Below are positions 47,212-50,974 of a stretch of 50,974 nucleotides of DNA, piece after piece. The stretch spans positions 1 to 50,974 of the forward strand of contig CAZOLJ010000027.1 of NCBI GenBank assembly GCA_964580575.1. The letters run 5' to 3'. Within the stretch, counting starts at the first letter, position 1; every line of letters starts with the position of its first letter. This DNA comes from CAVPDE01 sp964580575. GTDB lineage: Bacteria; Desulfobacterota; DSM-4660; Desulfatiglandales; HGW-15. Both the position numbers and the translations under genes were made by a program. The notes under the pieces were generated by a model that was given only the letters and a program-made list of their open reading frames with translations, had not been told where the DNA came from and searched no databases.

Positions 47212-49893
47212 TCACTTCCAATCGCCTACGAGAATAAAGGGAGCCCAGAAGTAGGGGTGCGAAGAGAGCACGGCGCTTGATTTTGCAAGACCCAGTTGAG
47301 CCTGTTGAAGCGCCTGCGCCTTGGGCATGGTCTGGAGGTTGCGATAAAAGGAGCGCATCATCTCCACCGTGGCTTCATCAGAGACTTTCCACAAAGAAGC
47401 GACCACGCTCGGAGCTCCCGCATGGATAAAGGCTCTCGACAGTCCCACCAGATCATCCCCCTGGGGGAATCCCCCTTTGCTCCCTCTTGCGAGCCCTGTC
47501 TCACAGGCCGAAAGAGTCACCAGGTTCGCCTTCACTTCCATGTCAAAAATCTCGCTCACCGTGAGCTTCCCGTCATCCTGTGGAGTGGGCGTAAACCTCA
47601 GGTTGGACTCGAGCGGCGCAGACTCGATCATCTCCCCGTGGGTGGAAAAGAGCAGCATGTCGTATCGCGGCCCCTCGCTCTTGAATTTGGTCTCTGTGGC
47701 GCCTGGGCCGAGGAGCACCTCTTTCCTCTTAAAGAGGGCAGACACCTCGCGGGCCTCCAACTCCGCTGCAGGCAGGGGTGAAAGATCCGTCTTCGGGTTG
47801 GCCACGGCAAAGAGGTCGGCACGGTTGCCCCTGTTTTTTTCTCTGGCATATTTCAGGACACTCGCTGAGGGCAGGTAACTCACGGTGTAGGATTCGATGA
47901 GGTATTTCCCCTCCGGGCTCCGAAGGGCCTGGAAAGGAAGATAGTGAAGCATTCCGTGGGGAATCACCACCAGATGTTTCTTTCCCTCGAGTTCCTTTTC
48001 CACCGGCTTGATCAAGAGCCCATAGAGTGCCGTTAGGGGCTTTTCATACTCCTTTGACATGAGCGCCTTGACCGACAACCCCTCTTCCGTCTCCTTTCGA
48101 AACTCTTTCACCTTCTCAACCAGCGGCTTGCGGGGGATATCGAGGTGGAGTCCCAAGATGTTGCCTTTGGTCACTACGAAGACGCCGGTCCACTCGGAAC
48201 CTGTATAGTAGGCCAGAACGACGGTGTCCTCGTCGAGCAGGGTTTGAACCTCTTTGCCGTTCAAGGGATTCACCCGCAGCAGGGAACCGAGGTCGGGATT
48301 CAATTGCTCGATCCGGTCCAGCAGAGTCTTCTGCTCCGCATGCAGCAAATCGAGATCCCTTGCCTCTTTGTTTTCCGATTCCGTCATTTGCTCCTCAGAG
48401 CCATCTTCTTCCTCAGTCTCTTCCTGCGCGAACTGGCCAGAGGCCCTCATCAGATCCTGGATCTGCTCGCGCACCGATCGTTCCCTGGCAAGGAGATCTT
48501 CCATTTCCGCGTTTCTCGATGCGAAGCTCTTGTCTCCCAACATGTCCAACATGGTCCGGGCTTTTGCCCTTTCAAGGTAGTTGAAAGCCTCCTCGTCCCG
48601 TTTCATTCTGTGCAGGAAACGAATCATCCACTCGTACACCTGAAATTTGTTCTCCATGAAAAGGGCCTTCAACGCAGGATCGTCCAGTTCCCCTCTCATC
48701 TCCTCAATGATGTTGATGGCTTCCGCGCAGTACTTGAATGCTTTGCGGTTTTCTCTCTCCTTGGAGGCCAGGTGCCCCAGTTCACTGTAAGCTCTCCACA
48801 GGGTCTCGGACCTGCCTATGGCTTTTGCCAACTTGGCGGCCATTTCGTAGGATTTCCTGGCCTCCTCATCGATGTTCCCTCTGCGCTGGGCCTGGCCCAG
48901 GAAGAAATAGCTTTGCGACAGCGGTGACCAGGCCCGGCCTTTCCTGAGACACTCCACCGACCTCTGGCAATGCTCAAGGGCTTCAGGGATCCTTTCGGTC
49001 TTGAGGTGGTACACTCCCAGCATCTGATGGGAACGGCCGGCGAGGATGCTGGACCCCCGTCGCATCTCAGAGCTCATCCGAAGCCCTTCTTCGGCCAGAC
49101 GGATCGCCTCTTCGCGCTGCCCTAGACTCCAGTTTGCCTCCGACAAACTCAAGAGCGCTCCCCCTTGGAGGCCTTTGTATCCATCAATACGAGAGCGGTC
49201 CAAGGACTCTTGAGCATAGGTCACCACTCGGTCATATCTTCGAAGCCACTTCTCGTTTTCGGCAGATAGAGTCAACGCGACAATGGGCTCTCTCCCCCTT
49301 TTATCCGCTGTTTCCCTCACCTGCTTCAAAATCTTTTCCGCTCTCAAGTACTCCCCACTCTGGGTGTAGGATGCTGCCAGGGGAAACAGGAGCGCCTGGA
49401 ACTGCTTGTCATCGGGATGTGCCCGGATTAGACTCCATATGTCCGATTCGACTGCATCCGCCTTATCTTTTTCCCAGACCAAAACAGTGGCAGATATCTT
49501 TGCTTGCCAATTCCGCCTCTCTTTCAAGAAAGGGGCGATATTGAAGTAAAGGGGCCCCTCCCCCGGGCTCTTCGTGACGCTCACATGTCGAGAAACGTAA
49601 AACCTTGCCAGATTCCTCCCCACGCCCCTTTCCCCGATTTTGAATCTCAGACAGGCGCTCGGGTCTAGACGTTTTTTCATAGGCTGGTTGACGTTCCAGC
49701 ATTCTCCTTCCGCCGTGATCGCCACCATCGCACCTCTTGGGATATCGATATCCGCGCGTGCCCAGACACCAACTGTGGTTACGGGCACGTTCGAATAGGT
49801 CTTGTAGGAAGCTTCCGCTCCCATGGCATGCTTTGCGGTAGAACCCCCACCGACGAAGAGAAGACACACCGCCAGGGCAACTCTAATCAGCAC
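47212..49893 (-). CDS. Secreted TPR-CHAT protein with an N-terminal lectin-like beta domain
   Basis: An 893-residue exported protein. Residues 1-26 are a signal peptide. About 30-145 form a beta domain (VGVWARADIDIPRGAMVAIT, AEGECW, RFKIGERG) that resembles PA-I-type galactose-binding lectins, though calcium ligands are not evident. Residues 155-430 hold TPR helices (LSLSEANWSLGQREEAIRLA, LAGRSHQMLGVYHLKTERIP). A helical coiled-coil part rich in Glu follows. The CHAT (caspase-like) protease domain spans about 590-893, with both catalytic residues in place: His752 (LLFSTHGEMIE) and Cys797 (LSACETGLARG). GTG at 49893 follows GGAGGT, and a promoter lies at 49929-49957. The role is unknown. The signal peptide argues against cytoplasmic phage defence; an envelope or extracellular protease is more likely. 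Confidence 0.85.
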   Translation of the reverse strand: MLIRVALAVCLLFVGGGSTAKHAMGAEASYKTYSNVPVTTVGVWARADIDIPRGAMVAITAEGECWNVNQPMKKRLDPSACLRFKIGERGVGRNLARFYVSRHVSVTKSPGEGPLYFNIAPFLKERRNWQAKISATVLVWEKDKADAVESDIWSLIRAHPDDKQFQALLFPLAASYTQSGEYLRAEKILKQVRETADKRGREPIVALTLSAENEKWLRRYDRVVTYAQESLDRSRIDGYKGLQGGALLSLSEANWSLGQREEAIRLAEEGLRMSSEMRRGSSILAGRSHQMLGVYHLKTERIPEALEHCQRSVECLRKGRAWSPLSQSYFFLGQAQRRGNIDEEARKSYEMAAKLAKAIGRSETLWRAYSELGHLASKERENRKAFKYCAEAINIIEEMRGELDDPALKALFMENKFQVYEWMIRFLHRMKRDEEAFNYLERAKARTMLDMLGDKSFASRNAEMEDLLARERSVREQIQDLMRASGQFAQEETEEEDGSEEQMTESENKEARDLDLLHAEQKTLLDRIEQLNPDLGSLLRVNPLNGKEVQTLLDEDTVVLAYYTGSEWTGVFVVTKGNILGLHLDIPRKPLVEKVKEFRKETEEGLSVKALMSKEYEKPLTALYGLLIKPVEKELEGKKHLVVIPHGMLHYLPFQALRSPEGKYLIESYTVSYLPSASVLKYAREKNRGNRADLFAVANPKTDLSPLPAAELEAREVSALFKRKEVLLGPGATETKFKSEGPRYDMLLFSTHGEMIESAPLESNLRFTPTPQDDGKLTVSEIFDMEVKANLVTLSACETGLARGSKGGFPQGDDLVGLSRAFIHAGAPSVVASLWKVSDEATVEMMRSFYRNLQTMPKAQALQQAQLGLAKSSAVLSSHPYFWAPFILVGDWK

Positions 49894-49928
49894 AGGTCAC
49901 CTCCGCCTTTTCTGATCAAGCCTGCTCT

Positions 49929-49957
49929 ATTCTAACGGATCCTTGCTTTCGTTCCAA
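49929..49957 (-). promoter_or_regulatory. Promoter of the CHAT gene
   Basis: On the minus strand TTGGAA (49957-49952) and TAGAAT (49934-49929) are exactly 17 bases apart (four and five of six to consensus) and lie 36 bases before the GTG start. The ribosome-binding site GGAGGT is between them and the start. Confidence 0.5.
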
Positions 49958-50065
49958 CCGGTCATAAGGAAGCGAGTCCACGCTCACGACGGTCATTTTC
50001 TGAAGGAGCACGCTCATCGTGCCCGCGATGCGCAGTTCTCAATTCATGCCACCGGCGCTTAAACC

Positions 50066-50323
50066 TTATCTGTATGCTTCCCTGGGGTGCCGGATGCGGT
50101 AGATCGTAACAATTTTATGGCGATCGTCGATGGTATAAAGAATACGGAAAGGGCCAACCCGGACTCGATATCCTTCTCTCGTGCCGACAAGCTTCTTCAC
50201 GCCCTGTGGCCGCGGTTCGCTTTCAAGGCTATCGATGGCTTTCTTGAGAGCTTTGTCATGGGGAGGAGGAACTTTGAAGTATTCCTTTTGAGCTTTGTTT
50301 TCAATGATGACCGTGTAGGCCAT
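50066..50323 (-). CDS. relE: RelE-family toxin
   Basis: An 85-residue mRNA interferase. The order of elements is that of RelE/YoeB: MAYTVIIENKAQKEYFKV, PPPHDKALKKAIDSLESEPR, PQGVKKLVGTREGYRVRVGP, FRILYTIDDRHKIVTIYRIR and HPREAYR. The basic residues and Tyr used for catalysis in the family are present in the last strand and the R-x-R-x-G segment. When free it cuts ribosome-bound mRNA. Its ATG at 50323 overlaps the antitoxin reading in a different frame by 127 bases. It is co-transcribed with the antitoxin. Confidence 0.88.
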   Translation of the reverse strand: MAYTVIIENKAQKEYFKVPPPHDKALKKAIDSLESEPRPQGVKKLVGTREGYRVRVGPFRILYTIDDRHKIVTIYRIRHPREAYR

Positions 50324-50535
50324 GCTGACGCCTTTCTGGCCGTCTCAATTTCTTTGATAAAGTCCTTCCACTTCTTGAAGCCGGTAGCATTTCTTTTAGC
50401 TCTTTCGAGTGCAAGAGCGTCCTCAAGATCCTCAATTCCTTCGCGCATCTTCTCAAAATCAGATAGGCGCAGGAGGACATTCTTTTTGTTTCCTTTTTCA
50501 TCAGTAACGTAAGCGATGTTTTTCGTACGGCTCAT
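50197..50535 (-). CDS. Antitoxin of the RelE pair, with an unusually long out-of-frame overlap
   Basis: A 112-residue reading. MSRTKNIAYVTDEKGNKKNV, LLRLSDFEKMREGIEDLEDA and ALERAKRNATGFKKWKDFIK match small Phd/RelB-like antitoxins that neutralise RelE. Such proteins normally stop at or just before the toxin start. Here the frame runs on past IETARKA through the toxin gene for 127 bases (KTKLKRNTSKFLLPMTKLSR) before its stop at 50197. Either a stop codon near the toxin ATG was lost by a point change or a frameshift, or the longer tail is tolerated. GGGGG lies 6 bases before the ATG at 50535; an extra 14-codon upstream extension is less likely. Confidence 0.75.
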   Translation of the reverse strand: MSRTKNIAYVTDEKGNKKNVLLRLSDFEKMREGIEDLEDALALERAKRNATGFKKWKDFIKEIETARKASAWPTRSSLKTKLKRNTSKFLLPMTKLSRKPSIALKANRGHRA

Positions 50536-50672
50536 GCCGAACCCCCTATAGTTCTTCTCGTGAAAGCCATTATACAAGGCAATCTATGCTGACGCAAATC
50601 TAAAGCGAGTGCGTTCACGAATTGATCTCTTTAGGTGGTGAAACCTCCACAGCTCCAGCCTCCGCAGTTGCA

Positions 50673-50899
50673 CTGCTACGGAGGACGGGCGCGCGGGGAG
50701 CGACGGCCGCGCTCGCGTAGTCATCACGCATCCCGCAGTTTCAATCCACGCTCCCGCGCGGGGAGCGACCCGATCTTGCAAATTTGGAAGCAGAACTCGA
50801 AAGTTTCAATCCACGCTCCCGCGCGGGGAGCGACGCGGCTCCGCAAAGAGCAGGAGAGGGAGCAGAAGTTTCAATCCACGCTCCCGCGCGGGGAGCGAC
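50673..50899 (-). CRISPR. Short type I-C-like CRISPR array with a degenerate last repeat
   Basis: Three identical 32-base repeats lie at 50738-50769, 50803-50834 and 50868-50899. They are separated by two 33-base unrelated spacers (50770-50802, 50835-50867). A fourth repeat at 50673-50704 keeps only its last 14 or so bases and is preceded by a further 33-base spacer (50705-50737). Read on the minus strand each repeat begins GTCGCTCCCC and ends ATTGAAAC, the pattern of subtype I-C repeats, with a GC-rich internal palindrome (GCTCCC/GGGAGC). The array is thus transcribed leftward, with the leader expected at the right and the degenerate repeat being the old trailer end. No cas genes are in the window. 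Confidence 0.9.
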
Positions 50900-50909
50900 A
50901 ATATCCTGG

Positions 50910-50974
50910 CTAAACTTGTAGGATATATCCCAGCTCATCGATGCAGAGGATGGGGACTTTGGCGTAGTGTTCGA
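50910..50974 (-). mobile_element. Fragment of an IS21-type helper ATPase (IstB) at the leader side of the array
   Basis: The minus frame from the window edge reads EHYAKVPILCIDELGYI and then LQV and a stop. VPILCIDELGY is the Walker B region of IstB, the IS21 transposition helper. After GYI the homology ends abruptly and within about 10 bases the CRISPR repeat begins. No AT-rich leader is seen, so the element appears to have cut the array off from its leader. The assignment rests on about 17 residues, and the rest of the element would lie beyond the window. Confidence 0.45.

Noticed and set aside
49916..50017. 33-codon minus-strand ORF (MSVLLQKMTVVSVDSLPYDR) upstream of the CHAT gene
   Set aside because: No ribosome-binding site; the CHAT promoter lies within it; too short to assign.
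47212..50899. CHAT protein, RelE pair and CRISPR array as one defence island
   Set aside because: The CHAT protein has a signal peptide, its own promoter and no known defence partner, and the array has no cas genes here. Proximity alone is weak evidence.

Overview
The window looks like a chromosomal segment of a Gram-negative anaerobe, most likely a deltaproteobacterium (Desulfobacterota-like). This is inferred from gene content (indolepyruvate:ferredoxin oxidoreductase, RodZ, SurA, RpoH, Mfd, many lipoproteins), a moderately GC-rich composition and intergenic spacers crowded with palindromic repeats. No marker gene fixes the taxon. Most genes lie on the minus strand.

Layout. 1-1010: decayed gene pieces (a broken FGGY kinase fused to a dehydrogenase N-terminus, and a TRAP solute-binding fragment). 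1093-4134: VapBC toxin-antitoxin, an OsmC protein and a Leu/Glu-type amino-acid dehydrogenase. 4356-13223: a diguanylate cyclase, then a PbpC/alpha-2-macroglobulin operon with a good sigma-70-type promoter. 13224-16030: a gene-poor stretch holding an M6-like secreted protease with an altered zinc motif (HDxxH) and another mosaic of gene scraps (ParE, CoA-transferase, TfoX). 16063-20157: an acyl-CoA ligase-iorA-iorB operon for 2-oxoacid oxidation. 20444-22974: a membrane TPR protein, DedA and MoaA. 23190-31002: one long operon (parvulin lipoprotein, SurA, RodZ, TyrS, RpoH-like sigma factor, TPR lipoprotein, DUF4292 lipoprotein), followed upstream by mfd. 34899-44561: an oligopeptide-type ABC transporter with three hydrolases (an amidohydrolase and two M20 enzymes). 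44689-47166: small metabolic genes. 47212-49893: a secreted TPR-CHAT protease-like protein. 50066-50974: a RelE toxin with antitoxin, then a short type I-C-like CRISPR array whose leader side abuts an IS21 istB fragment.

How the genes work together. The peptide/amide uptake cluster, the amino-acid dehydrogenase and the ligase-IorAB operon fit an organism living on peptides or modified amino acids: uptake, hydrolysis, deamination, oxidative decarboxylation and acyl-CoA/ATP formation. The sigma-32-type operon groups periplasmic folding factors with a heat-shock sigma factor and cell-shape and lipoprotein genes, suggesting an envelope-maintenance unit.

The most unusual signal is non-coding. Several spacers carry inverted repeats whose arms are built from phased 7- or 8-nt units: GGAGTNNT octamers at 4317, 34804 and 38676; AGGGACAA-like octamers at 2830; CGAANNN heptamers at 22985 and 31185. 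The families differ in sequence but share one architecture, and I do not recognise them as a named element. A second unusual pattern is the repeated occurrence of head-to-tail gene scraps fused at short junctions.
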